The notes beneath the pieces were generated by a model. It saw only the letters and a list, made by a program, of their open reading frames with translations. It had not been told where the DNA came from and did not search any database. Shown one piece after another: positions 46,239-55,378 of a DNA stretch of 64,000 nucleotides (the stretch's first letter is position 1; every line of letters begins with the position of its first letter). The position numbers were made by a program, and so were the translations under genes. This stretch comes from Undibacterium sp. (GTDB lineage: Bacteria; Pseudomonadota; Gammaproteobacteria; Burkholderiales; Burkholderiaceae_D): NCBI RefSeq assembly GCF_030651495.1, contig NZ_JAUSFI010000028.1, forward strand, positions 17,682-81,681. The letters are read 5' to 3'.

Positions 46239-46529
46239 TTGTTAGCTTTCCGTGATGACATAGCGCCTCATCAATTGAATCTATTCGCCTTTCGCAAATA
46301 CCTCAAGTGCTGCATCTTCGCGGACAGTTTTGCACGGGCGTGCTGTGACGCTTGTGGTCATGATTTTCTGGTCGTCGTCTCCTGCAAGGGGCGTGGTGTT
46401 TGCCCTTCCTGCAATACGCAGCGCATAATCGAAACGGCGGCGCATCTGAGTGACCTTATTTTCCCAAAGCTGCCGGTACGGCAATGTACTTTACTTGAAA
46501 GCTCTCTCAATTTCACTTTAACCGTTTAA
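46239..46529 (+). pseudogene. Truncated IS91-family transposase (N-terminal zinc domain)
   Basis: The 96-residue frame carries the IS91/IS801 transposase zinc-binding segment C-x-x-C-G-H-D-F-L-V, then F-S-C-K-G-R-G-type C-K-G-R-G-V-C-P-S-C-N-T-Q-R, then E-T-A-A-H-L and L-P-V-R-Q. After P-V-R-Q the sequence leaves the family pattern and ends, so the catalytic HUH domain is gone. IS91 elements move by rolling-circle transfer; this is a relic. It lies directly before the repeat array at 46718-47180. Confidence 0.8.
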
Positions 46530-46662
46530 AAAAGCAATACCTGAAATGATACCTATTTAACACCAAACCATACTAGACTACCATTCCCTATCATTGAGAA
46601 AATGCTCCATAAAACGTTGTTTTTAAATGACTTTATCAACTACCACATCATTGCGACAAAAA

Positions 46663-46687
46663 CAAAAAAGCCCACCAAAGGCGGGCT
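46663..46687 (-). terminator. Strong terminator on the minus strand downstream of cspA and the repeat array
   Basis: The minus strand reads AGCCCGCC, a TTT loop and GGTGGGCT, followed directly by TTTTTTGTTTTT. It is the first strong terminator downstream of cspA on that strand, so a transcript through the repeat array would end here, about 600 bases past the cspA stop. Confidence 0.85.
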
Positions 46688-46717
46688 CTCCATTTCATTG
46701 CGACGACTTGCCGGCAA

Positions 46718-47180
46718 CCCATGCTATCTGCGTGGTGCCACCGGCGAACCAAAAACCCGTGCTATCTGCGCGGTGCCTCTGGCGATGTTTCATCGTACGT
46801 TAAGCTATCCGCCTTGCGGCAGACCGTTAGCGCACCAGTCGTACTAGTAAACAAATTAATTGCTTCACAAATCAACTAAATCATTTTCCGAAAAGCCTGC
46901 GTTGTGCAAACCTTGGCCGATTAGAATTGATTGCGCGTTCGAGAATAACGCCATGTGATCAATCATGACGATGACGCTCTTACTGGTGATTTTTTCACTG
47001 AACAATTAAACCTTTTCCCAAAAACCCATGCTATCTGCGTGGTGTCCTTAGCCGGTAGGAATTGTTCTGCGCTGTAGAAAATATCGCAGAGCGAATTTTC
47101 TAGTATGTGAATTTTGCCTCACTGTTGATTCCGACCACTCTGCTGACTCAGAAAAAACCCATGCTATCTGCGTGGTGTCC
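46718..47180. repeat. Degenerate tandem array, period about 133 bp, with a conserved 22-bp motif
   Basis: The motif CCCATGCTATCTGCGTGG with TGTCC or TGCC after it occurs at 46718, 46756, 47025 and 47158, plus a shortened copy near 46892. Four of the five sites are spaced 133-136 bp and the flanking sequence also aligns (for example TTGCYTCACTG, then AAAAACCC). Read on the minus strand, each motif is a small hairpin followed by TTTTT. The copy at 46756 has a paired A-T to G-C change in that stem. The role is unknown. Confidence 0.7.
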
Positions 47181-47285
47181 CTACTAGGCATGACTAAACA
47201 GAAGGAATAAAGTGAGGCTAAGGTCTATCTTTTAAGTCATCGGCAACGCAACGAACGTTACGTAACATTACCGACCGTTACTTAA

Positions 47286-47498
47286 TTAAGAAAGAACTTG
47301 AATATTGCTAGCTTTGTCGCCTTTAGCACCAACACTGCGTTCGAAAGAAACGCGTTGGTTTTCTGACAGGCTCTTGAAACCAGTAGATTGTATGTCTTGA
47401 AAATGGGCGAACAAATCTGGACCGCCTGCATCTGGAGTGATGAAGCCGAAGCCTTTAGCATCGTTGAACCATTTGACTATACCTGTTTGAGTGCTCAT
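47286..47498 (-). CDS. cspA: Cold-shock protein CspA family
   Basis: This 70-residue single cold-shock domain has RNP1 K-G-F-G-F-I at 15-20 and RNP2 D-L-F-A-H-F at 28-33. Such proteins bind single-stranded nucleic acid and melt RNA structure. AAGGAAATAAC precedes the ATG. The 3' side runs into the repeat array at 46718-47180 with no terminator before about 46687, so the mRNA may have an unusually long 3' end. Confidence 0.95.
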   Translation of the reverse strand: MSTQTGIVKWFNDAKGFGFITPDAGGPDLFAHFQDIQSTGFKSLSENQRVSFERSVGAKGDKASNIQVLS

Positions 47499-47600
47499 GT
47501 TATTTCCTTTAATTTTAAAATAGGCAAACTTGCCTTGAAGGCACTTGAAACCAAGAATTAAACCGGAGGAAATAAAACAGAACGACTAGAAGAAACAGCC

Positions 47601-47669
47601 ATGCAGAATTGGGACCAACAATATTACGACCTGATGCAAGTACGAAACGAAATATACACCATGAATTAA
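47601..47669 (+). CDS. Possible small ORF of 22 residues
   Basis: An ATG at 47601 opens a 22-codon frame (rich in N, Q, Y and charged residues) ending TAA. It is divergent from cspA. An AGAAGAAAC stretch lies just upstream, and a GGAGG lies about 30 bp upstream, too far to be its own ribosome site. The composition is more protein-like than random, but no family is recognised. Confidence 0.25.
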   Translation: MQNWDQQYYDLMQVRNEIYTMN

Positions 47670-47763
47670 TATTTAGCTAGATTTATTTTATTTAATGTTT
47701 AGAACGATACATTGCCAGCACAACATATAAACACGCACATTGTGCTGGAGTCCACCGGCAGAC

Positions 47764-48099
47764 TTATGCATGCTTGCGTTTAGCGATCAGCATGAACACG
47801 CCAGTCAGCAGCAAAATTGGCAACAACAAGGGCGACAATGCCAATACTAGCGCACCAAAAACAACTCCTGCCAACAAGAGCGAGACGCCAACCAGCACCA
47901 AACCAGTCAGGCTGAACGCAAAAAATGTCGCAACCAAGGCAATTACGCCACCCGCCAGCGCTACGCAAAACCCTGCCGCACCATTCATTTTCTCACCATC
48001 GATGATGACCGAAGTTTCATCCGCGAAGAACATCGCACTACAAACCAATACCAACAATACGCCTAATACGAGGAGAGCGTTACGAGTCCTGGTTTTCAT
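47764..48099 (-). CDS. Small membrane protein, family not recognised
   Basis: The ATG at 48099, preceded by AAAGGCAAATG, gives 111 residues; the frame extends upstream but that part has no ribosome site. Three hydrophobic helices (about 8-28, 42-64 and 66-100) are joined by short loops, with a short basic tail (K-R-K-H-A). No functional motif is visible. It is flanked by non-coding sequence and is not part of an obvious operon. Confidence 0.65.
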   Translation of the reverse strand: MKTRTRNALLVLGVLLVLVCSAMFFADETSVIIDGEKMNGAAGFCVALAGGVIALVATFFAFSLTGLVLVGVSLLLAGVVFGALVLALSPLLLPILLLTGVFMLIAKRKHA

Positions 48100-48327
48100 G
48101 GCATTTGCCTTTCTGCTGTTACTAAACAAGGGGAAACAAGGATATCTTGATTCGATGACCCCATCATAAAAACAATACGTGCCAGGCTCAATTGGTTTGC
48201 GACAGAATGCAGAAATGGGCGCGTGAAATGCGTCGGCAAACGATGAAGAATTTACCAGGAAATAAAATAGAGCGGACAGCAAAACTACGGTCTACAATAA
48301 AAATAAGCGGGTCACCGGGAGTGCTTC

Positions 48328-48633
48328 ATGCTAGTCACACCAGAACAGCTACAAGAACTGATGATGGAGGTCGAAAAAGAAGACCCTATCGACTTCGCCG
48401 ATTTGCCGTTCGAGGAAGACGATTTACGCAGCCTGACGGTCAATCACTTGTGCGAGATGGCGCAATCACTAGAGAGCTTCAGCGAAGAAGACCGGCACAT
48501 TACTCTATTGGCCGTAGCGGCCAAACTGGTACTGGAAAATATGGTGCTGCATATTCAGCTATTGCGCCGACATAGCATTCCACTGAGTCAGGAGGTGGAT
48601 ACTTTACTGCAAAGTTTGCAGCGCAAAAAATAA
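48328..48633 (+). CDS. Small acidic protein, function unknown
   Basis: This 101-residue, strongly acidic, alpha-helical protein has D-P-I-D-F-A-D-L-P-F-E-E-D-D and C-E-M-A-Q-S-L-E-S-F segments and ends Q-R-K-K. It contains no membrane segment. The sequence looks like a conserved betaproteobacterial family, but I cannot name it. It precedes glyQ in the same direction, with a 276-bp gap. Confidence 0.7.
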   Translation: MLVTPEQLQELMMEVEKEDPIDFADLPFEEDDLRSLTVNHLCEMAQSLESFSEEDRHITLLAVAAKLVLENMVLHIQLLRRHSIPLSQEVDTLLQSLQRKK

Positions 48634-48909
48634 ACCTTAAACGGATACAATCCTTGCGATCACCCAGACTTGGGTCAGCAATCGTTTGTGGCTTAAAACC
48701 TGGCATGACAGCACTCCCCCACTTCTGAGCGATGCCGGATCACGTCACCCTAAACGTTGGTTTTGCCCGTGATAAGCGGCGCAATGCGGCAACATCTGCC
48801 CGTATCAGTGAGCAAATTCTCCTATACAAATGAAAACCCGTTAAAATCTAAGGTTTGGCAAACAATATTCTTCGCCGCTCCCATTCAGCGAAAAAAGGCA
48901 GATAGCACG

Positions 48910-49839
48910 ATGCTTACATTTCAACAAATTATTTTAAAATTACAAGAATACTGGGCTGCGCAAGGTTGCGCCTTGTTACAACCTTACGATATGGAAGTCG
49001 GCGCGGGTACTTCGCATACCGGCACCTTCTTGCGTGCGATCGGACCTGAGCCCTGGCGCGCCGCCTATGTACAGCCTTCGCGCCGGCCTAAAGATGGCCG
49101 TTATGGCGAAAACCCAAATCGCTTACAGCACTATTATCAGTATCAGGTCGTACTGAAACCAGCACCGGAAAACATTCTCGATCTGTATCTGGGTTCGCTC
49201 AAAGCGCTGGGCCTGGATTTGCAGCAAAATGATATCCGTTTTGTCGAGGATGACTGGGAAAACCCAACGCTGGGCGCCTGGGGTCTGGGCTGGGAAGTCT
49301 GGCTGAACGGCATGGAAGTGACGCAATTCACTTACTTCCAGCAAGTCGGCGGCATCGATTGCAAACCTATTTTAGGCGAAATCACTTACGGTATTGAACG
49401 TCTGGCGATGTATCTGCAAGGCGTAGAAAACGTCTACGATCTGGTCTGGACCGAGCGCGAAGAAAACGGCCAGATCGTGCGCCTGTCGTATGGCGATGTA
49501 TTCCATCAAAATGAAGTCGAGCAATCGACTTTTAACTTTGAATATTCCAACACCGATTTCCTGTTTACGCTGTTTAGCAATTACGAAGCCGAAGCCAAGC
49601 GCCTGCTGGACGTGGAAGAAAAATCTCTGGCTTTGCCAGCTTACGAAATGATCTTGAAAGCGGGCCACACCTTCAATTTACTCGATGCACGCGGAGCGAT
49701 TTCAGTCACTGAGCGTGCCGCGTATATTGGCCGCATCCGTAATCTGTCGCGTGCGGTCGCTGCGGCGTATTATGCCTCGCGCGAGAAGCTCGGTTTCCCT
49801 ATGTGCGCCGCGGATGACAAGCACAAGAAGGCTGCTTAG
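48910..49839 (+). CDS. glyQ: Glycine--tRNA ligase alpha subunit
   Basis: The ATG at 48910 begins [20 protein letters not shown], the conserved GlyQ N-terminus; an in-frame extension from 48757 is not conserved. The 309 residues include the class II catalytic motifs [19 protein letters not shown] and [10 protein letters not shown]. It activates glycine for tRNA-Gly together with GlyS in an alpha2beta2 enzyme. The 3' end is followed by glyS after about 92 bp. Confidence 0.97.
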   Translation: MLTFQQIILKLQEYWAAQGCALLQPYDMEVGAGTSHTGTFLRAIGPEPWRAAYVQPSRRPKDGRYGENPNRLQHYYQYQVVLKPAPENILDLYLGSLKALGLDLQQNDIRFVEDDWENPTLGAWGLGWEVWLNGMEVTQFTYFQQVGGIDCKPILGEITYGIERLAMYLQGVENVYDLVWTEREENGQIVRLSYGDVFHQNEVEQSTFNFEYSNTDFLFTLFSNYEAEAKRLLDVEEKSLALPAYEMILKAGHTFNLLDARGAISVTERAAYIGRIRNLSRAVAAAYYASREKLGFPMCAADDKHKKAA

Positions 49840-49931
49840 TTTATTCACATGCGATATTGGATTTTCGCTCCCTCTTGATTGTTAGCTAGTTAGCTAGCTA
49901 CTGGCTACGATACCTCCCGGAATAAAGAAAC

Positions 49932-52016
49932 ATGAACCAAACACTATTAGTAGAATTATTTACTGAAGAATTACCTCCCAAGGCACTGGCCAAACTGGGT
50001 GAGGCATTTGCCGCTGGTATCGTCAATGGCTTGAAGTCACGTGATTTTTTAGAAAACGACTCTGTCGCCACTAGTTACGCCTCTCCGCGCCGTCTGGCCG
50101 TTTCCATCAGCAAGGTACGCGCCACCTCGCCAGATAAATTATTACGCGAAAAAGTCTTGCCAGTCTCGGTCGCTTTGGATGCCTCTGGCAATGCCAGCGC
50201 ACCACTGGCGAAAAAATTAGCCGCCCTGGGATTTCCTGATTTACAGATCAGCGATCTCGAGCGTGCCGTCGATGGCAAAGCCGAGAGTTTTTTCTATAGT
50301 CACACCGCACCAGGCACCTTACTTGCTGCCAGTTTACAAATCGCGCTGGAAGAATCCATCAGTAAGTTGCCGATTCCTAAAGTCATGAGTTACCAGCGCC
50401 CCGATGGTGAAACCGTACATTTTGTGCGTCCGGTACACCGCATATTGTCACTGCATGGCAACGACATCGTTCCGCTGGCATTGCTAGGCTTGACCAGTAA
50501 CCGCCTGACATTAGGACATCGCTTTTTATCCGCCGGTGAAGTCAGTATTACGCATGCCGACGATTACGCCACCGCGCTGGCAAGCCAGGGTAAAGTCATC
50601 GCCAGCGTCACAGAACGCAAAGAAAAAATCCGCAGCGCCTTGCTGGCCCAAGCCGGCGACGATCTGGTGCTGATGCCAGAATCGCTGCTGGACGAAGTCA
50701 CCGCCCTGGTAGAATGGCCGGTCGTGTATGAATGCCATTTCGAGCAGGAATTTTTGGCGGTGCCGCAAGAATGTCTGATCTTGACCATGCAGACCAATCA
50801 AAAATATTTTGCACTGACCGATGCGGCAGGCAAGTTGCGCTCGCGCTTTTTGATCGTCTCAAATCTTGAGACGGCAACGCCACAGCACATCATTCAGGGC
50901 AATGAGCGCGTAGTACGCCCTCGCCTGTCGGATGCCAAATTTTTCTTTGAGCAAGACAAGAAAAAATCCTTGGCTGAGCGCTTACCGATGCTGGCGAATG
51001 TGGTGTATCACAATAAACTCGGCAACCAGGCTGAGCGCATGCAACGCGTTAAAACATTGGCAGGAAAAATCGCACAGGCATTGGGCTCAGATGTCGCCCT
51101 GGCAGAACGTGGCGCGATGCTGGCCAAGGCCGATTTACTGACCGATATGGTCGGTGAATTCCCTGAACTGCAAGGCATCATGGGTACCTATTATGCCCAG
51201 CATGATGGTGAGCATGCCGAAGTTGCGGCGGCGGCATCAGAACATTATCAACCGCGCTTTGCCGGTGATGCCTTACCTGCCACTGCCACTGGTACGGCGG
51301 TAGCGCTGGCGGATAAGCTGGAAACCCTGGTTGGCATCTGGGGCATAGGCCTGCAACCGACTGGCGATAAAGATCCCTTTGCTTTGCGCCGCCATGCCTT
51401 AGGTATATTGCGTATGCTGGTCGAAAAACGTTTGTCTTTGTCATTAAATCAGTTGATGACAGATGCTGCCGGCGTGTTTGCCGGCAATAGCAATTTTAAA
51501 AACCCGTCTGCTGATGTCTTGACCTTTATGTTTGACCGTTTGCGCGGTCAGTTGCGCGATAAAGATTTTTCGCAGCATGAAGTTGAAGCCGTCGTCGCAC
51601 AACACCCCGACACCCTGAATAATATCGTCGAACGCCTGCAAGCAGTGCAAGCCTTCGCTGCCTTGCCAGAATCAGCTTCGCTGGCTGCCGCCAACAAACG
51701 CATCACGAATATCCTGAAAAAAGCCGAAGGCGCACCAGGAAAAATCGACGCAAAGCTGTTGCAAGAAGCTGCCGAACTGGGCTTGTACAAGGCCATGCTG
51801 GACATCAAACCGCAAGTCGATGCGGCGTTTAGCCAAGGCGACTTTACTGGCGCACTCAAGACCCTGGCAGCATTGCGTGGCGAAGTCGATACCTTCTTTA
51901 ATGACGTGATGGTGAACGCGGACGATCTTGCGCTACGCAACAATCGCTTAGCCTTACTGGCAGAGTTGCACGGTATGCTTAATCAGGTAGCTGACATTTC
52001 AAAGCTGGCAGCTTAA
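49932..52016 (+). CDS. glyS: Glycine--tRNA ligase beta subunit
   Basis: This full-length 694-residue beta subunit begins [15 protein letters not shown] and continues with F-V-R-P-V-H-R, the Q-T-N-Q-K-Y-F-A motif and an anticodon-binding-type C-terminus. It contributes tRNA binding and an editing-like HD region. A stem of short TTAGCTAG repeats lies in the 92-bp gap from glyQ. gmhB follows 17 bp downstream. Confidence 0.97.
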   Translation: MNQTLLVELFTEELPPKALAKLGEAFAAGIVNGLKSRDFLENDSVATSYASPRRLAVSISKVRATSPDKLLREKVLPVSVALDASGNASAPLAKKLAALGFPDLQISDLERAVDGKAESFFYSHTAPGTLLAASLQIALEESISKLPIPKVMSYQRPDGETVHFVRPVHRILSLHGNDIVPLALLGLTSNRLTLGHRFLSAGEVSITHADDYATALASQGKVIASVTERKEKIRSALLAQAGDDLVLMPESLLDEVTALVEWPVVYECHFEQEFLAVPQECLILTMQTNQKYFALTDAAGKLRSRFLIVSNLETATPQHIIQGNERVVRPRLSDAKFFFEQDKKKSLAERLPMLANVVYHNKLGNQAERMQRVKTLAGKIAQALGSDVALAERGAMLAKADLLTDMVGEFPELQGIMGTYYAQHDGEHAEVAAAASEHYQPRFAGDALPATATGTAVALADKLETLVGIWGIGLQPTGDKDPFALRRHALGILRMLVEKRLSLSLNQLMTDAAGVFAGNSNFKNPSADVLTFMFDRLRGQLRDKDFSQHEVEAVVAQHPDTLNNIVERLQAVQAFAALPESASLAAANKRITNILKKAEGAPGKIDAKLLQEAAELGLYKAMLDIKPQVDAAFSQGDFTGALKTLAALRGEVDTFFNDVMVNADDLALRNNRLALLAELHGMLNQVADISKLAA

Positions 52017-52032
52017 CGCACAGGGACGCACG

Positions 52033-52593
52033 ATGAAACTCATTATTCTCGATCGTGATGGCGTGATCAACCAGGATTCAGACAGCTTCATCAAAGGCCC
52101 TGATGAATGGCATGCCCTGCCCGGCTCCATGCATGCAATCGCCCGTCTGAACCAGGCTGACTATACCGTGGTGGTGGCAACCAACCAATCGGGCATTGCG
52201 CGCAAGTTATTTGATATGGCAACACTCAATGCGATACACCAAAAAATGCACGCCACAGCGCAGCAAGCCGGCGCCGAGATTGATGCGGTTTTTTTCTGCC
52301 CGCATATCGCCGATGACAGTTGCGATTGCCGCAAACCCAAACCAGGTATGCTGCAAGAAATCGCGCGCCGTTATGAGATTAACCTCAAAGGTGTGCATAG
52401 TGTCGGTGATTCATTGCGCGATTTGCAAGCCGGATTTGTGCTCGGATGCGTTCCTCATCTGGTCTTGACGGGCAAAGGCCAGAAAACCCAAGAAAAAGGC
52501 GGCCTCCCCCCTGGCACACAGGTTTATCCTGACCTGGCAGCCATGGTGGATGCGCTGCTGAGCAGCCAGCAAGAGCATGCTGCAACAAGCTAA
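52033..52593 (+). CDS. gmhB: D-glycero-beta-D-manno-heptose-1,7-bisphosphate 7-phosphatase GmhB
   Basis: This 186-residue HAD phosphatase begins with D-R-D-G-V-I-N (D7 and D9 catalytic), then T-N-Q-S-G-I-A-R, a zinc-loop C-P-H-I-A-D-D-S-C-D-C-R-K-P and S-V-G-D-S-L-R-D. It dephosphorylates heptose bisphosphate on the way to ADP-heptose for LPS core. It lies after glyS with 17 bp between, followed by plsC, and this order is common in betaproteobacteria. Confidence 0.94.
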   Translation: MKLIILDRDGVINQDSDSFIKGPDEWHALPGSMHAIARLNQADYTVVVATNQSGIARKLFDMATLNAIHQKMHATAQQAGAEIDAVFFCPHIADDSCDCRKPKPGMLQEIARRYEINLKGVHSVGDSLRDLQAGFVLGCVPHLVLTGKGQKTQEKGGLPPGTQVYPDLAAMVDALLSSQQEHAATS

Positions 52594-52609
52594 TCTGTAG
52601 CCATATAGG

Positions 52610-52653
52610 GCTTACGCAAAAAAGCTTAAAAAATATTAACTATTTGCGTAAGC
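52610..52653. terminator. Perfect 11-bp inverted repeat after gmhB
   Basis: GCTTACGCAAA (52610-52620) and TTTGCGTAAGC (52643-52653) are perfect complements around an AT-rich centre with several A-runs. It could end the gmhB transcript or act as a processing stem, although no T-tract directly follows on the plus strand. Confidence 0.5.
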
Positions 52654-52713
52654 GCGTTACCATCATTCCAGCTAAAAGTTAGACGGAATGATCCATTAGA
52701 ATTGAAAAATACA

Positions 52714-53490
52714 ATGCTCAAGTTCACACTTTTTATACGTTCTTTGCTGTTTTTATTGGTCATGATCACCGTAACGGTAATCTGGGCACCCATCTGCTTT
52801 TTATTTGCTCCACTGCCCTACAATCAGCGCTATTACGCTACTGCGCGCTGGAATGTGTTCATGATCTGGGCAGCCAAAGTCATCTGCGGTATACGCTACC
52901 AAACCAAAGGTTTTGAAAATTTTCCGGATGGCCCTGTGATCGTATTGTCCAAGCACCAGTCCGCCTGGGAAACCATCTTTTTACTGATTGCGACACCCCG
53001 CCCGCTGGTGTTTGTGTTTAAAAAATCGATTACCTATATTCCTTTTTTTGGTTGGGCGATCGCGTTAATGCGCATGATCCCGATCGATCGCAGCAAAGGC
53101 AAAGACGCTTTTGCGCAAGTTGTCGTGCAAGGCAGAAACCGCTTGGCGGATGGCCAATGGGTCATCATGTTCCCGGAAGGAACGCGCATCCCGGTGGGAC
53201 AAAAAGGCAACTACAAAGGCGGCGGCACGCGTCTGGCAATTGAGACCAATACCCCGGTCATTCCTATCGCACTGAACTCGGGCGAATGCTGGCCGAAAAA
53301 CTCGTTTATCAAAAAGCCCGGCCTGATTACCGTTTCTGTCGGCAAGCCCATTTACCCAGAAGGCTTGACAGCAACAGAGTTAATGCAAAAAGTAGAGAAT
53401 TGGATAGAGGCAGAAATGCGCGTGATTTCGCCTCAGGTATATAGACAAGGCGACCAAAAAAACGATCAACAGAATAATCAGCAAAAATAA
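52714..53490 (+). CDS. 1-acyl-sn-glycerol-3-phosphate acyltransferase (PlsC family)
   Basis: The ATG at 52714 is chosen; an in-frame TTG lies four codons upstream. The 258-residue protein has an N-terminal hydrophobic helix (about 5-35), the catalytic block S-K-H-Q-S-A-W-E-T, a variant of the H-x4-D box with E in place of D, and the F-P-E-G-T-R box, plus I-P-I-A-L-N-S-G. It makes phosphatidic acid or a related lysophospholipid product. The E variant occurs in related betaproteobacterial proteins, so it is probably active. Confidence 0.88.
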   Translation: MLKFTLFIRSLLFLLVMITVTVIWAPICFLFAPLPYNQRYYATARWNVFMIWAAKVICGIRYQTKGFENFPDGPVIVLSKHQSAWETIFLLIATPRPLVFVFKKSITYIPFFGWAIALMRMIPIDRSKGKDAFAQVVVQGRNRLADGQWVIMFPEGTRIPVGQKGNYKGGGTRLAIETNTPVIPIALNSGECWPKNSFIKKPGLITVSVGKPIYPEGLTATELMQKVENWIEAEMRVISPQVYRQGDQKNDQQNNQQK

Positions 53491-53524
53491 TCTCTTTTAA
53501 GACTATTCAGCGACAAGTACTGAA

Positions 53525-54418
53525 ATGAAACCGCGCTCGTTATCATTAGGCCAGGCAATACAACGCGCCTTGCAACTGGATTTTTTTAGCGACCTGCTGT
53601 TCTCCGACAGGCCGCCGCCAGGCGTCAAGAAAGCGCTAGCAAGACCCATTCCGCCAACGCTTGCGCCTGTTGCGACGCCAACCGCCCCGCCCGCCAATCA
53701 ACGTAAAATTCTGCTGCAAGACCAGGTGCTGGAATATACCTTGCAGCGCTCCACGCGCCGCAGCATAGGCTTTCTGATCAATCAAGATGGTTTACGCGTG
53801 ACGGCACCGCGCTGGGTCAGCATCGCCGAGATTGAGCAATCAATACAAGAAAAGCAGCGCTGGATACTCACCAAGCTTAGCGAAAGGCGCGAGCGTCTGG
53901 CACGCCGCGTACAAGTGGCGATGCGATGGGAAGATGGTGCGACTTTTCTATATCTGGGTAAGCCGATGACGCTGCGTATCGCCAGCGCTGGGCGTGCCAG
54001 CATGCGTTACGATGACGTCTTGCATGAGCTGCATCTGGCCCTGCCACAGCCACACCCTGAAGACAAAATCAAGGACAGAGTAAAGAGCTGGTTGCAGCAA
54101 CAAGCCAAACAAATTTTTTCTGCCCGTATGCCGGTATATGCAGAAATGCTCGGCGTACGCTATCAGTCGATGGCACTTTCCAGCGCCACGACACGCTGGG
54201 GTTCCTGCACCTCGCAAGGAAAAATTCGCCTGAACTGGCGCCTGGTCCATTTTTCACCCGAGCTGATCGATTATGTGATCGCACATGAGCTGTCTCATTT
54301 ACACGAGATGAACCATAGCCCGCGTTTCTGGGCGCATGTGCAATCGGTGTTCCCGGATTTTGAGCTCGCCAGACGCCACTTGCGCCAGCATGCAACGGCT
54401 GATCTCCCCGTGTTTTAG
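53525..54418 (+). CDS. YgjP-like zinc metallopeptidase (DUF45/SprT-type)
   Basis: This is a 297-residue protein with a variable N-terminal tail and a C-terminal metallopeptidase domain. The domain has W-G-S-C-T, then L-N-W-R-L-V-H-F, and the zinc motif V-I-A-H-E-L-S-H-L-H-E-M-N-H with the third ligand in S-P-R-F-W. YgjP-like proteins are small M48-type or SprT-like proteases of unclear function. The stop codon TAG is the first part of the GGGGAGTAT end of repeat family B copy 3. Confidence 0.8.
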   Translation: MKPRSLSLGQAIQRALQLDFFSDLLFSDRPPPGVKKALARPIPPTLAPVATPTAPPANQRKILLQDQVLEYTLQRSTRRSIGFLINQDGLRVTAPRWVSIAEIEQSIQEKQRWILTKLSERRERLARRVQVAMRWEDGATFLYLGKPMTLRIASAGRASMRYDDVLHELHLALPQPHPEDKIKDRVKSWLQQQAKQIFSARMPVYAEMLGVRYQSMALSSATTRWGSCTSQGKIRLNWRLVHFSPELIDYVIAHELSHLHEMNHSPRFWAHVQSVFPDFELARRHLRQHATADLPVF

Positions 54419-54491
54419 GGGAGTATCCATAGTAATGCTCCTATTGCGCAATCATTATGTGCGCAAATACAGTCAAACCAATCATACTCCC
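54418..54491. repeat. Dispersed repeat, family B, copy 3
   Basis: The left end GGGGAGTAT (54418-54426) pairs perfectly, apart from one base, with the right end ATACTCCC (54484-54491). The centre carries ATTGCGCAAT, the same palindrome seen in copy 2. It begins within the stop codon of the YgjP-like gene and ends 27 bp before the gloA start. Confidence 0.7.
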
Positions 54492-54518
54492 ATGGAGTAT
54501 ATTTTATAGAAAGAAGCT

Positions 54519-54926
54519 ATGCGCATCCTCCACACCATGCTACGCGTCGGTAATCTGCAACGCTCTATCGATTTCTACACCGAAGTATTGGGCATGAAAC
54601 TGCTGCGTCAATCAGACAACCCCGAGTACAAATATACCCTGGCATTCCTCGGCTACGGCAGTAACCCGGAACACACCGAGCTGGAATTAACTTACAACTA
54701 CGGCGTAGCAAGCTATGAGCTCGGTACCGCCTACGGCCATATCGCGATTGCGGTGCCTGATGCGGCGCTCGCTTGCGCGGCAGTCAAAGCCCAAAACGGC
54801 AAGGTCACGCGCGAAGCTGGCCCCGTCAAGGGCGGCAAAACCGTGATCGCCTTTGTAGAAGATCCGGATGGCTATAAAATTGAACTCATCGAGCGCAAGA
54901 CAGAAGAGCAAACAGTTACTTTGTAG
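54519..54926 (+). CDS. gloA: Lactoylglutathione lyase (glyoxalase I)
   Basis: This 135-residue VOC-fold enzyme has metal ligands H5, E56, H74 and E122, the same positions as in nickel-dependent E. coli GloA. It converts methylglyoxal-glutathione hemithioacetal to S-lactoylglutathione. It starts with a GAAAGAAG ribosome-binding region, downstream of family B copy 3. The 450 bp after it contain no gene. Confidence 0.97.
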   Translation: MRILHTMLRVGNLQRSIDFYTEVLGMKLLRQSDNPEYKYTLAFLGYGSNPEHTELELTYNYGVASYELGTAYGHIAIAVPDAALACAAVKAQNGKVTREAGPVKGGKTVIAFVEDPDGYKIELIERKTEEQTVTL

Positions 54927-55378
54927 AAAAAATTCTTTCCAGCACCCCGCCGGTTACGTGAATAGCGATCTGATCAAGCGAATTAAAACAGCGCGGATAC
55001 GTCATCGGAGGGGGGTAATTTTCCAGCGAGAACATATTTCTTTTTCATCGTGGAAATCAGTCTTTTATCTCTTAAGTACCGGATTCATTCATCACGGAAC
55101 TTGCCCAATTTCTCTGCTTCACGTAAAATTTGCTCACCATTTCGTCTCACGTAACTGGCGCAAATGCTCAAAACTTAATAATGTATTGGTTTTGCAGCAC
55201 AAGATGGAGTTCCATCGGGAAGCGTGAGATTTGCAGAGTTGATCCGTAGCATTCATCAATTCTAGCCGTGCGCCTGGGTAAGCCTGATGGTAAGAGCGAT
55301 TGAGGCTGCCCACACTTCATGTAAAACACCTCAGTCACCACAATCATTCACGATTTTACGTCTTTCAACAGGAAAACC
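54927..55378. other. Non-coding interval before glyA
   Basis: This is about 450 bp without a gene. It must contain the glyA promoter and leader. I looked for glycine riboswitch elements and did not find them. An open frame of about 90 codons exists here, but its composition is unlike protein. Confidence 0.4.

Noticed and set aside
46602..46847. 81-codon plus-strand frame through the repeats
   Set aside because: It covers the terminator and repeat copies and its sequence is dictated by them.
46718..47180. CRISPR-like short repeats
   Set aside because: The repeats have irregular spacing of 38, about 136 and 133 bp, the spacers themselves are similar to each other, and no cas genes are present. 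They fit a degenerate tandem array.
48634..48909. Possible leader regulation of glyQ such as a T-box
   Set aside because: I found no T-box or anticodon-like specifier loop, and such leaders are not expected in this group.
54868..55227. 119-codon frame overlapping the gloA end
   Set aside because: It starts inside gloA in another frame and its residues look like translated non-coding DNA.
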